From assembly GCA_963732375.1 (NCBI GenBank), contig CAVSZE010000012.1, forward strand, positions 434,001 to 498,000: DNA of 64,000 bases. The letters are read 5' to 3'. This DNA comes from RPQJ01 sp963732375 (GTDB taxonomy: Bacteria; Pseudomonadota; Gammaproteobacteria; Steroidobacterales; Steroidobacteraceae). The number at the start of each line of letters is the position of its first letter. Position 1 is the first letter of the stretch. Below the pieces are notes generated by a model that was given only the letters and a program-made list of their open reading frames with translations, was not told the origin of the DNA and made no database searches. This document shows, piece after piece, positions 51,394 to 59,529 of the stretch. The position numbers and the translations under genes are program-made.

Positions 51394-52203
51394 ATGACCG
51401 CGAAAACGACCCGGAAGGCGACCCCGAAACCCGCCCGCAGCAGCGCGCCAGCCAGGCCCGGCCGGCGCGGCGGACCGACCCAGCCGGGCGCCCGCGACGG
51501 GCAACCGGCCTACGGCCGCGTTGCTGAAGACCTCGAGCAGAGGATCCTGAAGCGCACGTTGAAGCCGGGCGACCCCCTGCCGTCCGAGACCGAACTGGCG
51601 AGCCAGTTCGGCGTGAACCGCTCCACGGTGCGTGAGGCGGTCCGCCGCCTGGAGTCGGCCGGCCTCGTGGGCCGCGCAGCCGGCACCAAGCGGCTCCGGG
51701 TGACGCGCCCCGCCCAGGCTGCGACCGCGTCCAGCATGAGCCGGGCGCTCACGCTCCACGACGTGACGTTCATCGAACTCTGGGAGGCCATGCTCGCGAT
51801 CGCGCCGCGCACCGCCGCGCTTGCCGCAGCGCATACGCGTCCCGAGAACATAGAGCGACTCGAACTGTGTATACGCACGGTGGAAACCGCGCGCAGTTCC
51901 GAGGGCGCCGTCGGCGGTGTGGTGGACTTCTTCGGGTCGCTGGCCGCCACCAGCGCAAACCGCGTGCTGGTGCTCGCGATGCAGCCCGTGACGCGCCTGC
52001 TCGCGCCCTCGCTGCGGCGGATGATCGACCGCGTCCCTCAAGGCCGCTCGCGCATCGTCGTCGCGCAGCGATGCATCGTCGAGGCGTTGCGCAGTGGTGA
52101 CGCCGATGCAGCGCAGACCTGGATGACCCGGCACGTCCACGACTTCCGTCGCGGCTACGAAGTGGCGGGGATCTCGCTCGACACGCGCGCCGCGGATGTA
52201 TGA
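51394..52203 (+). CDS. FadR-type GntR regulator
   Basis: A 269-residue regulator with a long Ala/Pro/Arg-rich N-terminal tail (residues 1-48), a GntR winged helix (SETELASQFGVNRSTVREAVRRLE, shown in part) and a helical ligand-binding domain of the FadR/FCD type (ELWEAMLAIAPRTAALAAA, then a C-terminal helix bundle with HVHDFRRGY). Such proteins sense acyl-CoAs or carboxylates. It diverges from the leucine operon with a palindrome between, so it probably represses that operon. The basic tail is unusual for the family. Confidence 0.85.
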   Translation: MTAKTTRKATPKPARSSAPARPGRRGGPTQPGARDGQPAYGRVAEDLEQRILKRTLKPGDPLPSETELASQFGVNRSTVREAVRRLESAGLVGRAAGTKRLRVTRPAQAATASSMSRALTLHDVTFIELWEAMLAIAPRTAALAAAHTRPENIERLELCIRTVETARSSEGAVGGVVDFFGSLAATSANRVLVLAMQPVTRLLAPSLRRMIDRVPQGRSRIVVAQRCIVEALRSGDADAAQTWMTRHVHDFRRGYEVAGISLDTRAADV

Positions 52204-52218
52204 TTCGCTGGTCTCGCT

Positions 52219-52305
52219 GCCCGGGTGGCGGAACTGGTAGACGCAAGGGACTTAAAATCCCTCGGGGGTAACCCCTTGCCGGTTCGATTCCGGCCCCGGG
52301 CACCA
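52219..52305 (+). tRNA. tRNA-Leu (UAA)
   Basis: A class II tRNA of 87 bases. The acceptor arms GCCCGGG and CCCGGGC pair fully, the anticodon stem AGGGA/TCCCT encloses CTTAAAA with anticodon TAA at 52253-52255, there is a long variable arm (CGGGGGTAACCCCTTG) and a normal T arm GGTTCGATTC. The CCA end is encoded. A second tRNA-Leu with the same anticodon but different body lies at 58037-58124. Confidence 0.97.
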
Positions 52306-52425
52306 TTTTCACGGGCGCACCCCGGTTTTCCGCGCTGCCAGCCCGCGCCCTCTGCACCTATAGTCCCCGCCACAAGCCAGTTTGCTCGCCGCACCGGCGC
52401 CGCGACTGCAGCGTGGAGAAACAGC

Positions 52426-53841
52426 ATGAGCGACACCGTGCATCGGACGATGGGCCAGCAGTCCGGCCGACGATCCTGGGCCGAACCCTGGAAAATCAAG
52501 ATGGTCGAACCGCTGCGCGTGACCAGCCGCGAGGAGCGTGTCGCGGCGCTGGCCGAGGCCGGATACAACACGTTCCTGCTGCGCTCCGACGACGTGTACA
52601 TCGACCTGCTCACCGACAGCGGAACGAATGCGATGAGCGACCGTCAGTGGGCTGGAATGATGCTGGGCGACGAGGCCTATGCGGGCAGCCGGAATTACTA
52701 TCACCTCGAGGAAGCGATCCAGACGTACTACGGCTATGAATTTGTCGTACCCACGCACCAGGGCCGTGGCGCCGAGCACCTGCTGAGCCAGGCCGCAATC
52801 CGCAAGGGCCAGTTCGTGCCAGGAAACATGTACTTCACGACCACGCGCCTGCACCAGGAACTCGCAGGCGGTACGTTCGCCGACGTCATCGTCGACGCGG
52901 CCCATGACCCCGTGGACCTGAGCCCGTTCAAGGGCGACGTGGATTTAGCGAAGCTCGAGCGGCTCATCGTCGCCCACGGCGCAGGCGGAATCGCCTACGT
53001 GAGCCTCGCGGCGACCGTGAACATGGCGGGCGGCCAGCCAGTCAGCATGGCGAACGTCACCGCCCTGCACGCCCTCTGCCGGCAGCACGGCATACCGCTC
53101 TACCTGGATGCGACGCGCCTTGCGGAGAACGCCTTTTTCATACAGGAACGCGAGCCTGGCTACTCGGGGATACCCATCGCTGCAATCGTTCGCGAGTTCT
53201 GCGGCCATACGGACGGCGCCTGGATGAGCGCCAAGAAAGACTCGCTGGTGAACATCGGCGGCTGGCTCGCCGTGCGAGACGGCACGCTGTTCGAGGAACT
53301 GCGCAACCTGGTCGTCGTGTACGAGGGCCTGCACACGTACGGCGGTCTTGCCGGGCGGGACATGGAAGCCATGGCGATCGGCATCGCCGAGTCCATGCAG
53401 GACGATCACATGCGCGCACGCATCGGCCAGGTGCGCTATCTCGCGGAACTGCTCGAGGACTGGGGCGTACCGATGGTAAAGCCCGTCGGCGGACATGCCA
53501 TTTTCCTGGACGCCCGGGCGTTCTACCCCCAGCTTCGGCAGGACCAGTTCCCGGCCCAGACACTGGCCGCGGAACTCTACCTCGACTCGGGCATCCGCTC
53601 GATGGAACGCGGCGTCGTGAGCGCGGGACGCGACCCGGCAACAGGCGATCACCAGTACCCGAAGCTCGAGCTCACACGGCTCACACTACCGCGCCGGGTG
53701 TACACGCAGGCACACATGGACGTGGTTGCGGAATCGGTCAAGGCGGTCTACGACGCGCGCAGCTCGACCCTCGGCCTCACGATGATCTACGAGCCCAGGT
53801 ACCTGCGATTCTTCCAGGCCCGCTTCGAGCCCATAAGCTGA
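52426..53841 (+). CDS. tpl: Tyrosine phenol-lyase
   Basis: A 471-residue PLP enzyme of the tryptophanase/tyrosine phenol-lyase family. Features of tyrosine phenol-lyase rather than tryptophanase are the segments LLTDSGTNAMSDRQWAGMM and IRSMERGVVSAGRD, where the Met-Glu-Arg triad provides Arg and Met residues specific to tyrosine phenol-lyase. The PLP lysine is in MSAKKDSLVNIGG. It splits tyrosine to phenol, pyruvate and ammonia. ATG 52426 has GGAGAAA upstream. It starts 120 bases after the tRNA and has a monocistronic look. The second enzyme of the pair is at 58155. Confidence 0.87.
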   Translation: MSDTVHRTMGQQSGRRSWAEPWKIKMVEPLRVTSREERVAALAEAGYNTFLLRSDDVYIDLLTDSGTNAMSDRQWAGMMLGDEAYAGSRNYYHLEEAIQTYYGYEFVVPTHQGRGAEHLLSQAAIRKGQFVPGNMYFTTTRLHQELAGGTFADVIVDAAHDPVDLSPFKGDVDLAKLERLIVAHGAGGIAYVSLAATVNMAGGQPVSMANVTALHALCRQHGIPLYLDATRLAENAFFIQEREPGYSGIPIAAIVREFCGHTDGAWMSAKKDSLVNIGGWLAVRDGTLFEELRNLVVVYEGLHTYGGLAGRDMEAMAIGIAESMQDDHMRARIGQVRYLAELLEDWGVPMVKPVGGHAIFLDARAFYPQLRQDQFPAQTLAAELYLDSGIRSMERGVVSAGRDPATGDHQYPKLELTRLTLPRRVYTQAHMDVVAESVKAVYDARSSTLGLTMIYEPRYLRFFQARFEPIS

Positions 53842-53898
53842 TCGGCTCGAAGCACGCAGTGAGCCGCTGCCTCTCCAGGCCCCGCGACACGGCAACAC

Positions 53899-53926
53899 AA
53901 AAAACGGGGGGCCCGAAGGCCCCCCG
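53899..53926 (-). terminator. Intrinsic terminator of the large subtilase
   Basis: A GC-rich stem of ten base pairs (CGGGGGGCC with GGCCCCCCG around CGAA) lies at 53905-53926, preceded on the plus strand by an A-run at 53899-53904, so it terminates the minus-strand subtilase transcript ending at 53948. Confidence 0.8.
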
Positions 53927-53947
53927 CAAATCGTCAAATGAAGCTCT

Positions 53948-56900
53948 TCAACGCGCTGTCTTGTCGCGCGAGATCACTGCCCTGGCAGGCGCAGCAGCGT
54001 CCGAAACGTTGTCGATGAATACAGAAGTCCGGCCGATCACCGTGGGAGACGGCGGAGCGCTGTACTCCACGACGCCCAGGTAGCGGGCGCCCGCCACGAC
54101 CTTCCAGCTCAGGCCGACCGAGGCGAGACCGCCAGTGTAGGCCTGCTGCGGCCCGATGGCCTTCAGTGTCGCGGGCTTGACCGTCGCGGGCACGACCCAG
54201 TAGTTGAGCACGAACGAAGCCGAGCCGTTCACCGGCGCGTAGCCGTAGACACAAGCCTCGTAGAGCCCGCCGGTCGGGTTGTTCACGCTTACCAGTTCGT
54301 CCGACGTCCCGCTGCCGGAGGAGCCCACGGTAACGTTGCCACGGTAGACCGTCAGGTCCAGGTCGCTCGCCGAGCCGCCTTCGGTTTCGCTGTTGAACAG
54401 CTGGACGCGCAGCATCTTCGAGCCGACCGGCACCGTGAATGCGTAGCACTTCTCCGCATCGGTCGCCACGCTGCCGGTCTTGCGCTTGGCCTTGACCATG
54501 CCAGTCGCGACCGTGGAAAAGGCACCGTCGAAACCCGTAGCGACCGTGATGACACTGGTGCCGACGTTGCGCGTATCAGTGATCTGCGACAGGGCCACCA
54601 GGGCCTCAGCCTTCGCCGTCAGCGGACTGCGAACCGTTACGCCATTCGACGCGGCGGTCCAGACCAGCTCACCGAACGAATAGGCACCGATAGGAGCCCC
54701 GTTGCGGACCAGCGTCGCCGTATAAGACTTGCTCTCGCCGGGAGCCAGGGTCAGCGACGACGGGGTCACCGCTACCGAGAACCCGGGCAGCGTGCTCGTG
54801 GCTTTATAGGTCTCGGTGCTCGGACCCATGTTCGTCACCGTCCTGGTCACCAGGCCGCTGCCGACGATGTTCGCCCGAGTCAGCGACGCGAGGTTCAGCA
54901 AACGGCCCGGCAGCTCGCCGAAATAGTAGTAGATGTATTCCAAGTAGTCCGAGTCATAGACGAGCTTGGTGTCGAGCGCGCCATTCGGATTCAGGTGGCC
55001 AGCGCCGTAGCCCCAGCGGTCAGGATCCGGAGCGCCGTTCGCCAGCTTCACGCTCTGCTGCGCGCTGGTCATCAGCGCCGACTTGATCGCGAACGGCGAC
55101 CAGGTCGGATTGGCCTGTCGCAGCAGCGCCGCCGCACCCGCGACGTGCGGGCTCGACATCGAGGTACCAGAGATCATGTCGGCCCCCGGTCCCGGGACCA
55201 GCGTGCCGGCAATGATCTGCGCCCGCTCCGCGGCACCGATCGAGGTGTTGGTGTAGGCAGCGATGATGTCCGTACCCGGCGCGGTAATGTCCGGCTTCAG
55301 GACGTCGGGATCGTACTTGTTCGGGCCCCGTGACGAGGAACTCGCCATCTGCGGCGCGATCACGCCGTCCACCTGGAAGGAGCCGCCGAACGACGCGGTA
55401 CCGCCGGCTTTCCGGGCTTCAGTGGTCACGGCGTCGAAATAGCCGACATTCAGGTGAACCGTGGGCAGCACGCCACTGATCAAAGGCGTCGTGTTGGCCG
55501 AAGCCGCGACATCGCCCTCTGCCGGGCGGTTCTGGATGATCACGCCGACTGCGCCTGAATCGGCCGCGTTGGCGACTTTGTTCACCAGCACGTTGCCGCC
55601 TCGGTCACAGATAATGATCTTGCCCTTTACCTTGGCCGGGTCGAGTTGCACGGCTACGCCGTCCGCCGGACCGTAGCACATTGCCTGCGCCGTACCCGGG
55701 CCGACGGGGGCGCCGAAGCCTGCATCCCGCGACCAGATCAGCGGGCTCACCGGGACACCCTGGGTCTGGAACGACGCGCCCTGTGCGGTACCGCCTCCGC
55801 CCAACGTAACGATCGCCTCCGTGTAGCGATTGTGCGTCGAGTTGCCGACCGTAATGATCCACGGGCTTACGTGCGCGACCTGGTTGCCCGGGCCGGAGTT
55901 GCCGGCGGATGCCGAGACGAAAACGTCTGACAGCGCCGCATTCGCGAACGCTGTCTCGACGACGTCGTTGACCGAGGTCAGGCTGCCGCTGATCGAGAAG
56001 TTGATCACGTCGACGCCGTCCTCGACTGCCTTGTCGATGGCGGCGGCGCTGTCCGACTGGTAGCAGCTGCCGCCGGTGTTCGCGGCATTGTTCCAGCAGA
56101 CCTTGTAGGCCGCGACGCGTGCCCTCGGCGCAATGCCCGAGATATTGTTGATCGGCGTCCCGTTGACGACTACGTCGGTGTTCTCATTGCCGCCCGCCGT
56201 GGACAGCGTGTGGGAGCCATGACCATCCTGGTCACGCGGAGAATCCAGGTACTCGAGCGGGTTGAGCTGGAAGATGCCGAGGCTGATCGCCAGCTTCATG
56301 GTCTCGTTGAAGTACTGCGCGCCAATCAGCTTGTTGTTGCACATCGAGGCGTTGAAGCCTTCACCGGCCTGGCATTCGCCCGCGTACCTGCCCGCTGGCA
56401 ACGGGTCATACACCTGCTTGCCGTTCTCGTAGTACGGGATCGGCTTGCCGTTGGCGCCGACCTTGTCCGAGAAAGACGGATCTTCCGGCCAGACACCGCC
56501 GTCGATGTGGCCGATGATCACGTTCTCGCCCTTGATCGGCGTACCGGACGCATCGGTCTTTGACCACACTCCGCCCTGCGCCTCGGTGATGCCGAGGAAC
56601 GTCGGCGTGTAGCTGGTGTCGATCTGACGTACCGCGTCAACGGTGATAGCCCGTACCGCCGGATCGGCGGCAAGCTTTGCGAACTCGGCGTCGGTCAGCC
56701 AGACGGCAAAGCCGTTAAGCACGTTCTTGTACCGGTACGTCACCGGTGCGCCCGGCAGCTTGGCGATGGCCTGGGACTGCTTCTTCTCTAGGAACCTGGT
56801 GTAGGCCTGGACCGCATCGGCGCCGAAGTCGATGCGCTTGCCGGCGGCAGGCCGGGTTGCCTTCAGGCCGGCGACGCCGCCCGAGTAGGAAGCTATCGGC

Positions 56901-57007
56901 GCGTCCGTCAGTTCGATGATGTACGGCTTTCGACCATTGCCCTGGGCACTGGCCGCAAGCGAAAAAACGACGAGGCTGGCGCAGAGCGCCGCGCTGCGGA
57001 AATTCAT
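53948..57007 (-). CDS. Exported S8 subtilase with PA domain
   Basis: A 1019-residue secreted protease. It has a signal peptide to about residue 21, an inhibitor_I9 propeptide (about 27-125), and a subtilisin domain with the triad Asp in GHIDGGVW, His in DQDGHGSHT and Ser in SGTSMSSPH. A PA-type insert (CDRGGNVLVNKV, SGAVGVIIQ) lies between the His and Ser segments, and the C terminus holds fibronectin-III-like and lectin-like beta domains. The layout recalls plant subtilases and some bacterial large subtilases. It lies with its own terminator. The target protein is unknown. Confidence 0.9.
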   Translation of the reverse strand: MNFRSAALCASLVVFSLAASAQGNGRKPYIIELTDAPIASYSGGVAGLKATRPAAGKRIDFGADAVQAYTRFLEKKQSQAIAKLPGAPVTYRYKNVLNGFAVWLTDAEFAKLAADPAVRAITVDAVRQIDTSYTPTFLGITEAQGGVWSKTDASGTPIKGENVIIGHIDGGVWPEDPSFSDKVGANGKPIPYYENGKQVYDPLPAGRYAGECQAGEGFNASMCNNKLIGAQYFNETMKLAISLGIFQLNPLEYLDSPRDQDGHGSHTLSTAGGNENTDVVVNGTPINNISGIAPRARVAAYKVCWNNAANTGGSCYQSDSAAAIDKAVEDGVDVINFSISGSLTSVNDVVETAFANAALSDVFVSASAGNSGPGNQVAHVSPWIITVGNSTHNRYTEAIVTLGGGGTAQGASFQTQGVPVSPLIWSRDAGFGAPVGPGTAQAMCYGPADGVAVQLDPAKVKGKIIICDRGGNVLVNKVANAADSGAVGVIIQNRPAEGDVAASANTTPLISGVLPTVHLNVGYFDAVTTEARKAGGTASFGGSFQVDGVIAPQMASSSSRGPNKYDPDVLKPDITAPGTDIIAAYTNTSIGAAERAQIIAGTLVPGPGADMISGTSMSSPHVAGAAALLRQANPTWSPFAIKSALMTSAQQSVKLANGAPDPDRWGYGAGHLNPNGALDTKLVYDSDYLEYIYYYFGELPGRLLNLASLTRANIVGSGLVTRTVTNMGPSTETYKATSTLPGFSVAVTPSSLTLAPGESKSYTATLVRNGAPIGAYSFGELVWTAASNGVTVRSPLTAKAEALVALSQITDTRNVGTSVITVATGFDGAFSTVATGMVKAKRKTGSVATDAEKCYAFTVPVGSKMLRVQLFNSETEGGSASDLDLTVYRGNVTVGSSGSGTSDELVSVNNPTGGLYEACVYGYAPVNGSASFVLNYWVVPATVKPATLKAIGPQQAYTGGLASVGLSWKVVAGARYLGVVEYSAPPSPTVIGRTSVFIDNVSDAAAPARAVISRDKTAR

Positions 57008-57036
57008 TTAAGGGTCCTCCTGGCGGAAACTTGTTA

Positions 57037-57750
57037 TCAGTTCGACCGACGGCGACGCGCAGCACCGGCCATCAGGCCGAGACCGAGCAGCGCGAGGCCC
57101 AGCGTGCCGGGCTCCGGGACCGCTGTAGCATAAATATTGTCGAGTGCAAACTGCGCCTCGTTCCCGGCGGGGTAGTAGCAATCGCCCTCATACATCACGC
57201 AGGCAAAAAACGTCACCGACCTCAGTGCCTGTGCCAGCCCGCCGAGGTCGGCCAGGCCGACCGTGGAGAATGCAAATGCGCCGTCCGCATCGGCGGCCGA
57301 GAAGTCAAAAAACTCCAGGCCTTCGTCTCCGGCCAGCGTCGTGAACGCTGCCACCAGGTACCCGGGCGCCTCGCCTTCACCGTAGATACCGGTCAAAGCA
57401 GGAACGAACGAGAACTCGAAGCCGTCGATGTAGAACGCCCGGTTGGTGCCGGGCTTCTTCATCGTCACGCCGCCGTCATTAAGGCCCGCGTAGAACTGGC
57501 TGTTGGCGTTGGTCGGCGCGACACCGTAGATGAACGCGCTCGGGTCATCGACGACGCCGAAGCCCAGGCCATAGTTGAACACCGAAGCCTGCTCGAACCT
57601 GAATCCGCCGCTGTTGAAGTGCTCGCCAATCGCGTAGATGCTCGGATCGACATTGTCGAAAGTGACCAGGTCAGCGTGCGCCGGCGCAATCGCGGCCAGG
57701 CCCATGGCGGCCCCCAGGATCCAAGTTCCGCATTTCGTCTTGATGTTCAT
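57037..57750 (-). CDS. PEP-CTERM sorted exported protein
   Basis: A 237-residue exported protein with a signal peptide ending AHA (about residues 20-22), a beta-rich body (FEFSFVPALTG, GFRFEQASVFNYGLGFGVV) and a C-terminal PEP-CTERM: VPEPGTLGLALLGLGLM then RRRR. The sorting signal implies an exosortase elsewhere in the genome and cell-surface or extracellular-matrix display. ATG 57750 has GGAG upstream. It lies just upstream of the large subtilase on the same strand. Confidence 0.88.
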   Translation of the reverse strand: MNIKTKCGTWILGAAMGLAAIAPAHADLVTFDNVDPSIYAIGEHFNSGGFRFEQASVFNYGLGFGVVDDPSAFIYGVAPTNANSQFYAGLNDGGVTMKKPGTNRAFYIDGFEFSFVPALTGIYGEGEAPGYLVAAFTTLAGDEGLEFFDFSAADADGAFAFSTVGLADLGGLAQALRSVTFFACVMYEGDCYYPAGNEAQFALDNIYATAVPEPGTLGLALLGLGLMAGAARRRRSN

Positions 57751-58036
57751 GTCGATCAGTCTCCATTTAGAGCAAATGTCGAAAAGCAGCCTGGAGCACC
57801 GCATTGGCCCGCACAGGCTTGAACCCTTTCACTAAAGAACCCTTCAACCGTCGCCTGGATCTTGATCGCCCAGGTTTTTATGTTCGTGCAAACCGCATGC
57901 CATGCATACGTTCGCTGCCAAGAATCAATAACTTACGTCCATAATGCAAATGCACGCGGAACGCGTTTGTAATGAATGCCGACACTTGACAATCCTGCGC
58001 GCAGCAGCTTCGGTGGCGGTTCTGACCGCACCGGCA

Positions 58037-58124
58037 TGGTGCCCCGGGCCGGACGCGAACCGGCACGGCCTTACGGCAAGCGGATTTTAGGTCCGCCGCG
58101 TCTATTCCATTCCGCTACCGGGGC
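58037..58124 (-). tRNA. tRNA-Leu (UAA), second copy
   Basis: A class II tRNA of 88 bases. The 5' GCCCCGG pairs with CCGGGGC, the anticodon stem GCGGA/TCCGC encloses CCTAAAA with anticodon TAA, the variable arm is TTGCCGTAAGGCCGTG and the T arm GGTTCGCGTC. The CCA is encoded. It differs from the tRNA-Leu at 52219 over most of its body. Confidence 0.96.
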
Positions 58125-58154
58125 CAATCAGAGTGGATAATCGACCGGCAAAGT

Positions 58155-59522
58155 TCACGGGATCGGCTCGAAGCGCGCGGTGAAGTGCCGCAACTGCGCC
58201 GGCTGCGAGACGATGCGCAGTCCGCGCAGTTCACCCTTGCGGCTCACGACCTCCTCGAACACCTCGATCATGTAGTCGGCATGCGACTGTGTGTAGACGC
58301 GACGCGGCATCGCCAGTCGCACCAGGTCCATGTCCGCGGCCTGCTCCACCCCGTCCGGCCCGAGCCCGAACATCACGGTACCGATTTCGCAGGCGCGAAT
58401 CCCTCCGGCCTCATACAGCGCTACCGCGAGTGACTGCCCTGGATACTCGAGCGGCGGAATGTGCGGGAGAAACCGCCGCGCATCGACGAATACGGCGTGC
58501 CCGCCGACCGGCTGCACGATCGGGACGCCGAGGCCCAGCAACTTCTCGCCGATGTACTCGTTGGTGCGAACGCGATAGCGCAGGTACTGCTCATCCACGA
58601 TCTCGTGCAGGCCAACGGCAATCGCCTCCAGGTCGCGGCCGGCGAGCCCGCCATAGGTCGGGAATCCCTCGGTCAGGATCAACCGGTTGCGCGCTGCCGC
58701 GGCAAGCTTGTCGTCGTTGGTTGCCAGCCAGCCACCGATGTTCGCGAACGCGTCCTTCTTGGCGCTCATGGTCATGCCGTCTGCGACCGAGAACATGTCA
58801 CGCACGATGTCCGGCACCGAGCGCGATTCCTGTCCCGGCTCGCGGCACTTGATGAACCATGCATTCTCCGCAAAGCGGCAGCCGTCGATCACCAGCGACT
58901 TGCCATAACGATGCGCTATTTCGGCGGTAGCGCGGATGTTGGCGAGGCTCACCGGCTGCCCGCCCCCGGCGTTGTTCGTCACCGTGAGCATCACCAGCGG
59001 CACGCTGTCGGCGGATTCCTCGAGCAGTTTCTCGAGCCGCTCGAGGTCGATGTTTCCCTTGAACGGATGCCGCGCGTCCGTGTCGTGAGCCTCGCGAGTG
59101 ATAAGGTCCACCGCCCGGGCGCCCGTTGCCTCGATGTTGCCGCGAGTCGTGTCGAAGTGTGTATTCGACGGAATGATGCGGCCCGGACCACCGACAATGG
59201 AGAAGAGTATCGCCTCGGCCGCTCGACCCTGGTGCGTCGGGATCACGTGGCGGAACTGCATGAGCTCCCGTACGGCGGTCTCGAAGCGGTAATAGGACGG
59301 CGAACCGGCGTAGGACTCGTCACCACGCATGACTGCGCCCCACTGCTCCGCGCTCATCGCACTGGTGCCGCTGTCGGTCAGCAGGTCGATGATCACGTCC
59401 TCCGAGTGAATGGCGAAGAGATTCCAGCCGGCCCGCTCGAGCAGTGCCCTGCGTTCCTCGACAGTCGTTATCCGGATCGGCTCAACCACCTTGATGCGGA
59501 ACGGCTCGATGATGGTTTTCAT
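58155..59522 (-). CDS. tnaA: Tryptophanase
   Basis: A 455-residue PLP enzyme. Tryptophanase-type features are IRACEIGTVMFGLGPDG, where the Glu-Ile-Gly segment replaces the Met-Glu-Arg of tyrosine phenol-lyase, and LILTEGFPTYGG. The PLP lysine is in MSAKKDAFANIGG and the end reads LRHFTARFEPI. It splits tryptophan into indole, pyruvate and ammonia. Its ATG is seven bases from the stop of the NCS2 permease, so they form an operon, unlike the TnaB permease partner of enteric bacteria. The tRNA-Leu lies 30 bases after its stop. Confidence 0.88.
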   Translation of the reverse strand: MKTIIEPFRIKVVEPIRITTVEERRALLERAGWNLFAIHSEDVIIDLLTDSGTSAMSAEQWGAVMRGDESYAGSPSYYRFETAVRELMQFRHVIPTHQGRAAEAILFSIVGGPGRIIPSNTHFDTTRGNIEATGARAVDLITREAHDTDARHPFKGNIDLERLEKLLEESADSVPLVMLTVTNNAGGGQPVSLANIRATAEIAHRYGKSLVIDGCRFAENAWFIKCREPGQESRSVPDIVRDMFSVADGMTMSAKKDAFANIGGWLATNDDKLAAAARNRLILTEGFPTYGGLAGRDLEAIAVGLHEIVDEQYLRYRVRTNEYIGEKLLGLGVPIVQPVGGHAVFVDARRFLPHIPPLEYPGQSLAVALYEAGGIRACEIGTVMFGLGPDGVEQAADMDLVRLAMPRRVYTQSHADYMIEVFEEVVSRKGELRGLRIVSQPAQLRHFTARFEPIP

Positions 59523-59529
59523 GAGTTTT

